A stretch of 62,077 nucleotides of DNA from Balneolales bacterium (GTDB taxonomy: Bacteria > Bacteroidota > Rhodothermia > Balneolales > Natronogracilivirgulaceae). Shown in pieces: positions 19,688-27,884 of this stretch. Below the pieces are notes generated by a model. The model ran no database searches, was not told the DNA's origin, and saw only the letters and a list, made by a program, of their open reading frames with translations. Each line of letters opens with the position of its first letter. Positions within the stretch are counted from its first letter, which is position 1. The stretch spans positions 1 to 62,077 of the forward strand of contig SLKA01000032.1 of assembly GCA_007134845.1 (NCBI GenBank), written 5' to 3'. The position numbers and the translations under genes are program-made.

Positions 19688-20596
19688 TTAGTTGTCTGTA
19701 TTGTCTGTATTGTCTGTATTGTCTGTGTTGTCTGCACGATTCACTTTCAGTTTCTCACGCATTCTTAGGTACCTCAATTTGCGGATAAATATACGTTGCG
19801 CCGGAGTAACATACTGCTGTTGTCTGCGAATCACTGCCTGCAGATATCCCAGGTAACTCAGAAAGGAGGATGCAAACCGGGGTTTCATCCGGTATCGCTT
19901 AACGGAGGCCAGTAATGCAATGACCGGACCGTAGCCCAGCCGATAAAACAGATCACCAGTTATTTTATGAAGATCAGCTGGAGGTGTCTCAATGCCCGTG
20001 GGAGCGCGGTGTTCGACCAATAGATCAGGAATTACGGTAGTATCCCAACCGTAATATGCTGCCAGAAGCTCGTCAAGGGTATCCCACCCGTATACAGGGC
20101 GTATGCCGCCGATTTGTTCGTAACAGGCCTTACGGTATGCTTTTAATGCACCACGCACATGAAACCGGTCGGTAAGCTGTTCCGGCTCCAGGCGATCATC
20201 ACGCCTCAGGGCGCAAACCCCGCCGCAAATCCCGGTACTGCTGTTATGCTGAAACTGACCGAGTACAGTGGAAAAGTAATCGGCCGGAAGCAAAAGGTCG
20301 GCATCCATTTTCACGATCACGTCCCAGCCGCTGATGTCTGCCTGTTCCAGGCCGAACAGGAACGCTCCTGCTACTTTGGATCCGGTGGTATGGGCGGGTT
20401 TTGAAATTCGGTCATATACTGTAATCCAATTATGCTTTTTGGCAATATTATGTGCAATTTGACTGGTATTGTCCGTGGAGTGGTCGTTCACGATAATCAG
20501 CGACACCGGACGTATCGACTGACGAATCACCGATTCCATGTAATCGGAAATAGTATCGGATTCATTATGAGCGGGGGTGATGATACCGTATTGCAT
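19688..20596 (-). CDS. Glycosyltransferase family 2 with a repeated DNT tail
   Basis: 302 residues. The GT-A fold shows GIITPAHNESDTISDYMESV at the N-terminus, VNDHSTDNT near 37-45, and VIVKMDADLLLP near 95 containing the DxD-type DAD. It transfers a sugar from a nucleotide donor, probably in surface polysaccharide assembly. The C-terminus ends in RADNTDNTDNTDNTDN, encoded by a perfect-to-near-perfect 9-bp repeat. This tail looks like repeat expansion and is not part of the enzyme fold. Neighbours are the flippase and the AsnB-like gene. Confidence 0.88.
   Translation of the reverse strand: MQYGIITPAHNESDTISDYMESVIRQSIRPVSLIIVNDHSTDNTSQIAHNIAKKHNWITVYDRISKPAHTTGSKVAGAFLFGLEQADISGWDVIVKMDADLLLPADYFSTVLGQFQHNSSTGICGGVCALRRDDRLEPEQLTDRFHVRGALKAYRKACYEQIGGIRPVYGWDTLDELLAAYYGWDTTVIPDLLVEHRAPTGIETPPADLHKITGDLFYRLGYGPVIALLASVKRYRMKPRFASSFLSYLGYLQAVIRRQQQYVTPAQRIFIRKLRYLRMREKLKVNRADNTDNTDNTDNTDN
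19692..19736 (-). repeat. Coding 9-bp minisatellite, five units
   Basis: Plus-strand units TTGTCTGTA at 19692, 19701 and 19710, followed by variants TTGTCTGTG (19719) and TTGTCTGCA (19728). On the coding (minus) strand they encode repeated Asp-Asn-Thr, directly before the stop codon of the GT2 gene. Confidence 0.9.
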
Positions 20597-20665
20597 TACA
20601 TCACATCAAAGAGAAATATGTACCTGAATTAATTTTTATGCCGGAAAGCCCGCCGGGGGAAGCGG

Positions 20666-22348
20666 CTATCCGTTAATGTCCGGATAGGCTTCGGCAACTT
20701 CTTCGCAGGAACGCTGCAAAATTTCATCGGGCGAAAGATAGCCGTTTTCAAGAAGAGTTCGAAGCAATTCCAGTGATTGGAACGAGTTGATATTCTCTTG
20801 TCCGGTATATAATGAATCGAAAGTGGCTTTTTCCATGATGCCATACCAAGCCATCGGATGGTTCCGGTATTCCTTTTTTCGTTTGCGCCGGCGATCCCAT
20901 CGGTTGTACATCGCTTGGGTGGGTCGAAACAGGGGGGTGCCCCGGATAATTTCACGTATCCTGAGTATTCGTTTTTCCGGACTGTGGGTGGCAATGCGAA
21001 ATGGCGACAACTGGTCGATATAATTCGTGTAAAGGTTATTATCATGGCGGAAACGCAGTGGGACAGACAGCCAGAAATTCATGTAATCCTGATCACAAAA
21101 GGGCATCCAGTAATCAAACCCGAAGAAATCATATAACCGGGGAACAGACATGATGAAGCGTGACTGGCGCTGCTGAATATTCCAGGCTTCACAGGCGCTC
21201 GGACTGTCAGGGTACGTTTCAATGGGAAGCAGGCTTTGCAAAATGCGTTCCCTGAAGAACGGTTCCAGCTTTGTTTGAAATCCGGACCAGTCCCAAAGAG
21301 AGTAGTGATAGTGCATGATGTGCCGCAACACAGTCTCCGTGCTGATTTCAGGACGTTCGCGGTACGTATATGAGTCATACTGGCCACGTCCACCCACGAG
21401 AGCACCGCCCATATGACCGCCCATGATCACGCTGTCGGCGGGCATCGCGCCGGTTTCCCTCAACTCACCAATGGCAACCAGTTCCTGGATGTTCGGAATG
21501 CCGGCGAGCTGGGACGCGGCGCGATAATAGTCTGACCGCTCTTTCCGGTAGAACCATTTGCGCCATTTTTCGGCGGTATAGGTGATACCGATCCACCGAA
21601 ATCCTAGTTGCTCAGCGATCTGCCGGCCAATCTTCATCTCGGCGCAGTTTTTCTTACCGTAGCTGTAGCAGATCACATCGGGGTAGTCGAGCCGGTTAAG
21701 CATCAGGGCAATCAGTCGGGAATCGTACCCGCCGCTAAGGGGCAGGGCAATTGTGCGTCCGCTGGCGTATTGTACGGCACGATCCATGGTCTGAACAAGA
21801 ATGTCATCCAGATCCCGGTTGAATTGTTCCCGTGAACCACTGCGATAGGAATGGATATAATCGAAATATCGTACTGTGCTTGTTTTAATGCCGGTTGCCC
21901 CGTTACTATTTGAAATTTCAACGATGGTGCCGGGTTCCAACTGATGAATATCCCGTGAGAGTGTTTGTGTGCCGGTTATATATCCCAGGACAAGAAATTC
22001 GGCCAACATTACATCATCGGGTTGTGTTTCGGGCACTTGCCGATATACCCAGTTTGTCCAGTCACTGATGAAGACTTCGTTGCCGCGTATCGCATAAAAT
22101 AATGGAATCGAGCGGTGATGATCTACAGATAGCAACACACGGTCAGGTTCAATTTTAATCCAGCTAAAAAATCCGTTCAGAGTTTCGTTTAATGCACGTG
22201 CCGAGTTTAAATCGGTAACATCCTTACTTCTGTCAATCAAGTGTTTATCACTAAAAAAAGTGTTTCCGGAGACACTTTTTCTTCTTACCAGGATATTCTC
22301 AAAACGAGTCCATTGGGATTCATGGAAGAATTTCTGATGAATTTTCAT
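20666..22348 (-). CDS. Asparagine synthase-like protein (glutaminase Cys absent)
   Basis: 560 residues. The C-terminal asparagine-synthase ATP-pyrophosphatase domain has the P-loop SGGYDSR at 205-211. The N-terminal third resembles an AsnB-type glutamine amidotransferase remnant (FFSWIKIEPDRVLLSVDHHR, LFYAIRGNEVFISDW). It starts MKIHQKFF, not MCGI, so the nucleophile Cys2 needed to release ammonia from glutamine is missing. It may use free ammonia or another amine, or make a different amide bond. Its position between the GT2 and methyltransferase genes suggests modification of a surface glycan, an inference from context. Confidence 0.75.
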   Translation of the reverse strand: MKIHQKFFHESQWTRFENILVRRKSVSGNTFFSDKHLIDRSKDVTDLNSARALNETLNGFFSWIKIEPDRVLLSVDHHRSIPLFYAIRGNEVFISDWTNWVYRQVPETQPDDVMLAEFLVLGYITGTQTLSRDIHQLEPGTIVEISNSNGATGIKTSTVRYFDYIHSYRSGSREQFNRDLDDILVQTMDRAVQYASGRTIALPLSGGYDSRLIALMLNRLDYPDVICYSYGKKNCAEMKIGRQIAEQLGFRWIGITYTAEKWRKWFYRKERSDYYRAASQLAGIPNIQELVAIGELRETGAMPADSVIMGGHMGGALVGGRGQYDSYTYRERPEISTETVLRHIMHYHYSLWDWSGFQTKLEPFFRERILQSLLPIETYPDSPSACEAWNIQQRQSRFIMSVPRLYDFFGFDYWMPFCDQDYMNFWLSVPLRFRHDNNLYTNYIDQLSPFRIATHSPEKRILRIREIIRGTPLFRPTQAMYNRWDRRRKRKKEYRNHPMAWYGIMEKATFDSLYTGQENINSFQSLELLRTLLENGYLSPDEILQRSCEEVAEAYPDING

Positions 22349-22409
22349 AGTGCTTAATGGATCAAGGCAATGAAAAGAATTTCAAAAGAGATCGTTTATG
22401 TTTCATTGA

Positions 22410-22952
22410 TCAGGATGGAGGAAGGGAGTTTTTGCGGACCGCTTCCACGATGTACCATCTTGGTATAACGAGCCGGAGCAAAGGCCTGATGCCCGGCTTG
22501 AATGTCGGATTCTTCCATTTGTCATGCCTAATAATCTCCCATCCCGCATGATTCAGAAGCCAGTCAAACTGCCAATCCTCAAACTCATGAAAATGTCGGT
22601 CCCATGGGTCGCTTTTACTTCGGTAAGCAGAAGAAAACCACAGCTGAAGCGGCACAGATGCAAAAAGGCGCTTACCCGGAAGGTGCTCAAGAACACTCAG
22701 GGGATTGAGCAAATGCTCAAAAATCTCGAACGCGGTACAAATATCAACATCTATAGACGCCACTTTTTCCGGATATCTGTCGAGGTCGAAGTCCGTGTTG
22801 ACAACATGGTATCCCTGCTCTTTAAGAATCCGGGAAAATTCATTTTCGGACCCCAGATCAAGAATCTTCTGGTCTTTACTAATGCGATCTTTTATGAAGT
22901 CGAGGGTGAGCCGATAGCGGCGCTGATGCGGATCATAGTTTAAAAGTGGCAT
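22410..22952 (-). CDS. Class I SAM-dependent methyltransferase
   Basis: 180 residues. Motif I is KILDLGSENEFSRIL near 34-48, a variant of the glycine-rich SAM loop. VVNTDFDLDRYP supplies the acidic post-I residue, and DICTAFEIFEHLLNPLSVL near 71-89 is the typical UbiE-type segment. It likely methylates a sugar or lipid intermediate in the glycan set. It is slightly short for the family and the target is unknown. Confidence 0.75.
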   Translation of the reverse strand: MPLLNYDPHQRRYRLTLDFIKDRISKDQKILDLGSENEFSRILKEQGYHVVNTDFDLDRYPEKVASIDVDICTAFEIFEHLLNPLSVLEHLPGKRLFASVPLQLWFSSAYRSKSDPWDRHFHEFEDWQFDWLLNHAGWEIIRHDKWKNPTFKPGIRPLLRLVIPRWYIVEAVRKNSLPPS

Positions 22953-22998
22953 GAATGGTTATAATATGCTTTCAGTAAAAGTTTTGTTTGGTGTGGGG

Positions 22999-24471
22999 TT
23001 ATATTTCCGGTGGATTATCAAGTGTTTCCTGCTGATCGGAAGGCAATTTGATCGAGAGTTCCGGAAGCGGACGGTTATAAATCAGTGCAGAAAGCCGGTG
23101 TGTAAGTGACGGCCTTGAAAATTTCGATATGGCTTTGGAATCCGGCGCAACGGCTTCTTCGGATCCCGATGATGATTTTGCTTCAAGAAGCAGCTTCAAC
23201 CACGCTTCAATGGCCGTATCTGCTTCATAGTCAAACGTCATTCCGATTTGGCACTGTTGTACAATTGCTGCGGCATCACCATCGGGTGGGCCAATCACCA
23301 TGATCGGCTTCCCGGCCTTGAGATAATCATAGATTTTTCCGGGAATCAGTATCCGGCTGTCATCGGACCGGTGAACAACCACCAGGTTGAGGTCGGATTC
23401 CTGCATCAGTTCGATTGCACGGGCATGCGGGACATAGGGATGAATTGCGATGCGTCTGCCCAGGCCAAATTTCCCGGCATACTTTTGGACATCCGGATGA
23501 GTTGAACCGATAAATTCGATCCGAATGTCGGACTCCGGAATGCGGGAAAGGACACGGAGCAGATTCACCGGCACCGAGGTTTCGGTGATACTTCCTGCGT
23601 GACGAATGCAAAAAAGCGGGGTGAGTCCGGGAACAGTTACATCGGTGTTGCTTTGGGGTTTGTTCTGCCCGGGCAGGCTTTTGAAATCATCCGGATCAAA
23701 ACCGTTTGGTATGGTGTGATAGGCTCGTTTCACCTTGTGCGAAAAATACTGGCCCGTTCCCGGGGCGGTGACCGTTATTTCGTCGGCTTCACGCAGGACT
23801 TTTATCTCCATGGAGGCATCGCAACGGCGGGTAAATGCGGTTCGTGGCAGCGCCCGGTTGTAGTGGATGTCGGTCCAGGGATCACGGAAGTCAGCAATCC
23901 AGCGGATAGCGGTTCCTCGTTTGAGTCGCAGACCTATAAAATGGGTAGAATGAGGCGGCCCGGTAGTGACTACCGTATCAATATCGTGCTGTCTGATCAA
24001 CTTACGGGCTTTTTTCAAGGCAAACGGAACCCAGCCGATCCGGGCATCTGGTATAAAGATATTGGCTCTTAGCCATCGCGCCATACGCTGAGGCAGATTC
24101 AGGTTCCGGATATCGAGGATGGTAGCGGGATTGGCTGCCTGGTCCGGTGTTGTTCGGGCTATCCTGCTGTAAATGCCGAAAGGTTCGATGGTCCGGGCGC
24201 GATATACCGGAATATTGGCCGGGATATCGGCTGAAAGTGTGGGATCCAGAATGGGATAGGTAGGATTTTTACAGGTCAATACGACCGGATCGACCCCAAA
24301 ATCCCTGAAGTATTTCACAAATTTCAAAAAACGCTGTACCCCGGCGCCTCCGCTGGGCGGCCAGTAATAGGTGATGATCAACACCTTTTTTCGGGCTTGT
24401 CCGGCCTCCGGGGGTTCCGGCTTCCGGGCCTCATCAGGGTTTTCAGCAGTTTTGGATTTAGAGCTCATCAT
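22999..24471 (-). CDS. Glycosyltransferase family 4 (group 1)
   Basis: 490 residues from ATGATG at 24471. The N-terminal half has VLIITYYWPPSGGAGVQRFL near 29-48, typical of GT-B transferases with an N-terminal acceptor domain. The C-terminal half contains IRHAGSI, MQESDLNLVVVHRS and IPGKIYDYLKAGKPIMVIG, the donor-binding region. The long in-frame extension to 24699 lies inside the upstream gene and was rejected. The start overlaps the end of the YfhO-like gene by 14 bases, which suggests translational coupling. Confidence 0.88.
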   Translation of the reverse strand: MMSSKSKTAENPDEARKPEPPEAGQARKKVLIITYYWPPSGGAGVQRFLKFVKYFRDFGVDPVVLTCKNPTYPILDPTLSADIPANIPVYRARTIEPFGIYSRIARTTPDQAANPATILDIRNLNLPQRMARWLRANIFIPDARIGWVPFALKKARKLIRQHDIDTVVTTGPPHSTHFIGLRLKRGTAIRWIADFRDPWTDIHYNRALPRTAFTRRCDASMEIKVLREADEITVTAPGTGQYFSHKVKRAYHTIPNGFDPDDFKSLPGQNKPQSNTDVTVPGLTPLFCIRHAGSITETSVPVNLLRVLSRIPESDIRIEFIGSTHPDVQKYAGKFGLGRRIAIHPYVPHARAIELMQESDLNLVVVHRSDDSRILIPGKIYDYLKAGKPIMVIGPPDGDAAAIVQQCQIGMTFDYEADTAIEAWLKLLLEAKSSSGSEEAVAPDSKAISKFSRPSLTHRLSALIYNRPLPELSIKLPSDQQETLDNPPEI

Positions 24472-26998
24472 TTTTCCGAAAGTGAACAGCCAGGGCGGCG
24501 GCACCGATAAGCAATATGATGATATTGAAGATCCAGGACAGACGGCTGCCCAGAATGTGCGACCGGGGGTCAAAGCGGAGCTTGAGTGCATGCTCACCGG
24601 CGGGTATTTCAAATCCGCGCAGAATATAGTTGGTGCGATGGATATCGACCGGTTCATCGTTGAGCGTGGCATGCCAGCCTTTCGGATAGTAGATTTCACT
24701 CAACACCAGAAAAGAGGGTGCATCAGTTAATACGATCAGCTCAATTTCACGCGGACCGTATGAGGTGACCTCCGCTGAGCGGTTACCGGTCGGAGTGATC
24801 GGCGGTATCGGGTCTGCATCCATAAGCACTGCAGTGGTGGCCGAATCAAAATGGTTGAGTTCCCCGATCGCCACTGCGGGATCAGGTCTTACAGCAAGCG
24901 AATCCACAAACCATGCTTTCGGCAGTACATTGCGATTTTCCATGACGGCACCTTCATCACCCTGATAGGCAACGTCCCATCCCGGCAGATTAAGCGGCCC
25001 CGGATAGATCAGGAACCGGGTATTGAGCATATTGAGTACCTGCATATTGAGTTCGGTCGGACTTTTGTAGATCGCATGGTCGATCACATCCTGATAATGG
25101 CTCATTTTGGCGCCGGAGTAACCGCCGATGGAGGGATAGACGAAAGCAGCCGGTACGGCATTGCTGAAGGCATTGTCTCCCAGCGGAAAGGTTCGCCAGG
25201 GCCATACCTGTCCGTCGCGCTTGTTTTGCTCAATGTACCGGTCGATGGAGCGGACCTGGCGTGCCAGCGCATCCTTGCTGGATACACCGGCGGAAATGAG
25301 CCCGCTTTTGTCAACATACCGGCTGCCGACCTGAGTCAGATCAACCGCGGCAAGGAGTACCAGTCCGGCCAGCGCGTAATTTGCAGGAATGATTCGCAGG
25401 GATATGACCCCGATCAATCCGCTTCCAAGCAGTATGAAAATAAGGAAACGCCTGCTGTCGGAGGTCGCTTTCTCTTCACGCTGAGGCTTGATCTCCTGCT
25501 CAATGTACCGGTTTACGAATTGCCTGACCTGCGGGTCATCGGCACGCATATTCTGCTGGCCGGCGACCTGCCGGGCAATCTGCTGACGTTCTCCGTCTTT
25601 TTCAAAACTGAGCAGCGATCCGGTGAACAAGGTGAAAAAAAGCGCGATGGCAAGGGCGATCCCGCCGGGCAAATAGAGCATTCGGAGTGACAGGGTCCCA
25701 TCCTTCCAGCTATCATAAATCCATTTCATTCCCATGGCCGCAATCACTGAGAAGGAAAACACCGTGACGATGAGCCAGGTCTCTGGTGTGCGGAATTTGT
25801 TGTAGAAGGGCATGTAATGAAAAAAAAAGGAATTGAAGCTGTACAGGTTGCTTCCGAGAGAGAAGAGGAGCGTCAGTATCCCGGAGCCGAGGAAAACGTA
25901 TTTCAATCTGCCGGGGGCGCGGACAAGGCCGATCAGGAACAGCAGGAAGATGATGGCACCCAGGTAGTGCGGACCGCTGGTGAATGATTTTGGTCCCCAG
26001 TAGGTGCCGTCGGCGGAGGAGCCGCCGAAACTCTCCGGGATGATCAGTGTAAGAAGTTCGGCGCGACCCTGCGACCATGCAAACGCATAGTCTATATCGA
26101 GGCCACCGCTAGTGCCGGCATCCTGCTGCAGTTCCGATCCCCCGCGGGTGCTGTAAGGTGTGTATTCGTAGATGCTCCAGTAGGGTTGAATGTTGGCAGC
26201 CAGTGCTAAAAGTCCGGCTGCGACTATCAGTGCGGCGCGGCGGGACCAGTCGGGCAGTGTTTTTTCACGGAAGGCGGCAACTCCGTCATAGATGAACCAT
26301 ATACCCAACGGGAAGAGAAAATAATAGAGAACCTGAACATGTTCGGCCCGAAGGGTGAAATTGAGGGCGATGGCAAAAAGAAAGAGTCCGGCCAGGCGCT
26401 TGTCACTGCGCGAAAGCATCCAGTAGCCTGCCATGACCCAGGGAATCCAGGAATAGGCGATCAGCTTGGAGTTGTGTCCGGCCCCTACGATGATGGGAAT
26501 GTAGGTGGTAAGACAGATGCCAAGTGCGGCAAGGGCCGACGGAAGCGGCCGGTACCCCATCAGCCAGAAAAAGAAATAGACACCGGTGAGACAGAAAATA
26601 AAGGGAAACACCGGAATGAACATGGCGGGAAAAATTTGGCGCAGAAGGGTATCGAGATGTGTGAATGCCTTGTTGCCGATGACGGTGTAGGAGGGCATGC
26701 CGCTGAAAATGTTGGTGGCCCATAGGGCGTCCTCTCCGGTATCCTCCTGGTATTCGATGACCGACTGTGCGGTGGCACGGAATTGCTGAATGTCATGGGC
26801 GACGAATTGTTGTCCGCCGAAGTACACTTCGCTGAAGATGAATGAGGGGACGATCAGCAGGAAGACCAGGACGATCAAGTGGCGGTATTTCAGGGGTATC
26901 TGCTCCCAGAAATCGGTGAGGCCGGTTGTCGGCGCTGCCGCTTTCCGCGCTTTGCGGGAGGATCTTTTTGAGGAGGGCGTTTGCCGTTTTTTTGCCAT
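24458..26998 (-). CDS. YfhO-like multi-pass membrane protein
   Basis: 846 residues. A basic N-terminal tail (MAKKRQTPSSKRSSRKARK) precedes about a dozen membrane segments, with FVAHDIQQFRATAQSVIEY in the first periplasmic loop. A large extracytoplasmic C-terminal domain has the pattern FLVLSEIYYPKGWHATLNDE near 765. A final membrane helix ends in HFRKNDEL. YfhO-family proteins are linked to glycosylation of lipoteichoic acids or glycolipids in Gram-positives; here a role in surface glycan synthesis is inferred. It overlaps the GT4 gene. Confidence 0.82.
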   Translation of the reverse strand: MAKKRQTPSSKRSSRKARKAAAPTTGLTDFWEQIPLKYRHLIVLVFLLIVPSFIFSEVYFGGQQFVAHDIQQFRATAQSVIEYQEDTGEDALWATNIFSGMPSYTVIGNKAFTHLDTLLRQIFPAMFIPVFPFIFCLTGVYFFFWLMGYRPLPSALAALGICLTTYIPIIVGAGHNSKLIAYSWIPWVMAGYWMLSRSDKRLAGLFLFAIALNFTLRAEHVQVLYYFLFPLGIWFIYDGVAAFREKTLPDWSRRAALIVAAGLLALAANIQPYWSIYEYTPYSTRGGSELQQDAGTSGGLDIDYAFAWSQGRAELLTLIIPESFGGSSADGTYWGPKSFTSGPHYLGAIIFLLFLIGLVRAPGRLKYVFLGSGILTLLFSLGSNLYSFNSFFFHYMPFYNKFRTPETWLIVTVFSFSVIAAMGMKWIYDSWKDGTLSLRMLYLPGGIALAIALFFTLFTGSLLSFEKDGERQQIARQVAGQQNMRADDPQVRQFVNRYIEQEIKPQREEKATSDSRRFLIFILLGSGLIGVISLRIIPANYALAGLVLLAAVDLTQVGSRYVDKSGLISAGVSSKDALARQVRSIDRYIEQNKRDGQVWPWRTFPLGDNAFSNAVPAAFVYPSIGGYSGAKMSHYQDVIDHAIYKSPTELNMQVLNMLNTRFLIYPGPLNLPGWDVAYQGDEGAVMENRNVLPKAWFVDSLAVRPDPAVAIGELNHFDSATTAVLMDADPIPPITPTGNRSAEVTSYGPREIELIVLTDAPSFLVLSEIYYPKGWHATLNDEPVDIHRTNYILRGFEIPAGEHALKLRFDPRSHILGSRLSWIFNIIILLIGAAALAVHFRKNDEL

Positions 26999-27087
26999 GT
27001 CCTGATAAAATCGTTAATGTGTGATGCGGGTGGTGGAGTAGGATGGCACGTTTGTCATGAAGCCGGTATGATTGATCTGTGAGGAAT

Positions 27088-27375
27088 TCAATCAATCACT
27101 CTGGGGACACGAAAATAATCGGAATCGGCATCAGGTGCATTTTTCAGGGCCTTTTCGTGATCCAGCGGCTCCAGGGCTTTGTCGGCCCGGAAACCGGCCT
27201 CGGTGTCGGAGACATGTTCCAGCGGGGGTACATTTGAGGTGTCAACCTGTCCAAGCAACTCCATGTAATCGAGAATATCATTCATATCTTTGACGAGCGA
27301 TTCTTTCTCGTCATCGGTGAGCTGAAGCCGGGCCAGATTGGCCATGTATGATACATCATCAAGGGTAACCGACAT
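27088..27375 (-). CDS. gatC: Aspartyl/glutamyl-tRNA amidotransferase subunit C
   Basis: 95 residues, full family length. VSYMANLARLQLTDDEKESL at 8-27, MNDILDYMELLGQVDTSNV near 32-50, and the C-terminal DYFRVPRVID are typical of GatC. GatC stabilises the GatAB transamidosome that makes Gln-tRNA or Asn-tRNA. gatA and gatB are not in the window. It stands at the head of the minus-strand glycan set and diverges from ptsH. Confidence 0.93.
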   Translation of the reverse strand: MSVTLDDVSYMANLARLQLTDDEKESLVKDMNDILDYMELLGQVDTSNVPPLEHVSDTEAGFRADKALEPLDHEKALKNAPDADSDYFRVPRVID

Positions 27376-27582
27376 AAAAACGTGAATTTGTTATTAAAAA
27401 CATGCCGTAAAAAAAGAATTTGAATAAGTTACGAAATGTGTGATCAAAGTGTAAGTTTCGGGATTGGGTTTCCAGGGATCAGGGATATCTGATGAGATGA
27501 TGTGGGTGCCGGCAGTGAAAAAAAGCAATATTTTAGATGTTTCCTCTATGAAATTTGCTGATGATATATGTAGATTGCCCGC

Positions 27583-27855
27583 ATGATAAAGAAGAAAGTC
27601 AAAGTACAGAATGCGGCCGGGATTCATGCACGGCCGGCCTCGATTATTGTTAAGGAAGCCACCCGGTTTGAATCGGAGTTCCACATCCATATGTATGGCT
27701 ACCGTATCAATGGCAAGAGTATTCTGGGCTTGCTGACCCTTGCAGCCGAACATGGAGCTGAACTTGAACTGGAGTGGGATGGACCGGACGAAGAGGTGGC
27801 AATGGACAAAATTGTTTCACTTTTTTACAATGGGTTCAAGCTGGAAGAAGACTGA
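27583..27855 (+). CDS. ptsH: PTS phosphocarrier protein HPr
   Basis: 90 residues. The active His15 is in GIHARPAS, and the regulatory Ser46 is in NGKSILGL. HPr passes phosphate from Enzyme I to sugar-specific EII proteins or regulators. The ptsI gene follows after 29 bases. No EII component is in the window. The presence of Ser46 leaves open control by an HPr kinase elsewhere. Confidence 0.95.
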   Translation: MIKKKVKVQNAAGIHARPASIIVKEATRFESEFHIHMYGYRINGKSILGLLTLAAEHGAELELEWDGPDEEVAMDKIVSLFYNGFKLEED

Positions 27856-27884
27856 ACAATTGTAACCAGAATCAGATTTTATTT

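Noticed and set aside
19692-19736. Possible CRISPR-like repeat array
   Set aside because: The 9-bp units have no spacers and are in frame in a coding sequence.
24472-24699. 76-residue extension of the GT4 protein
   Set aside because: It overlaps the YfhO-like gene and matches no GT4 sequence; ATGATG at 24471 is the natural start.
27774-27884. N-terminal extension of Enzyme I
   Set aside because: It lies inside ptsH in another frame; the family starts near 27885.
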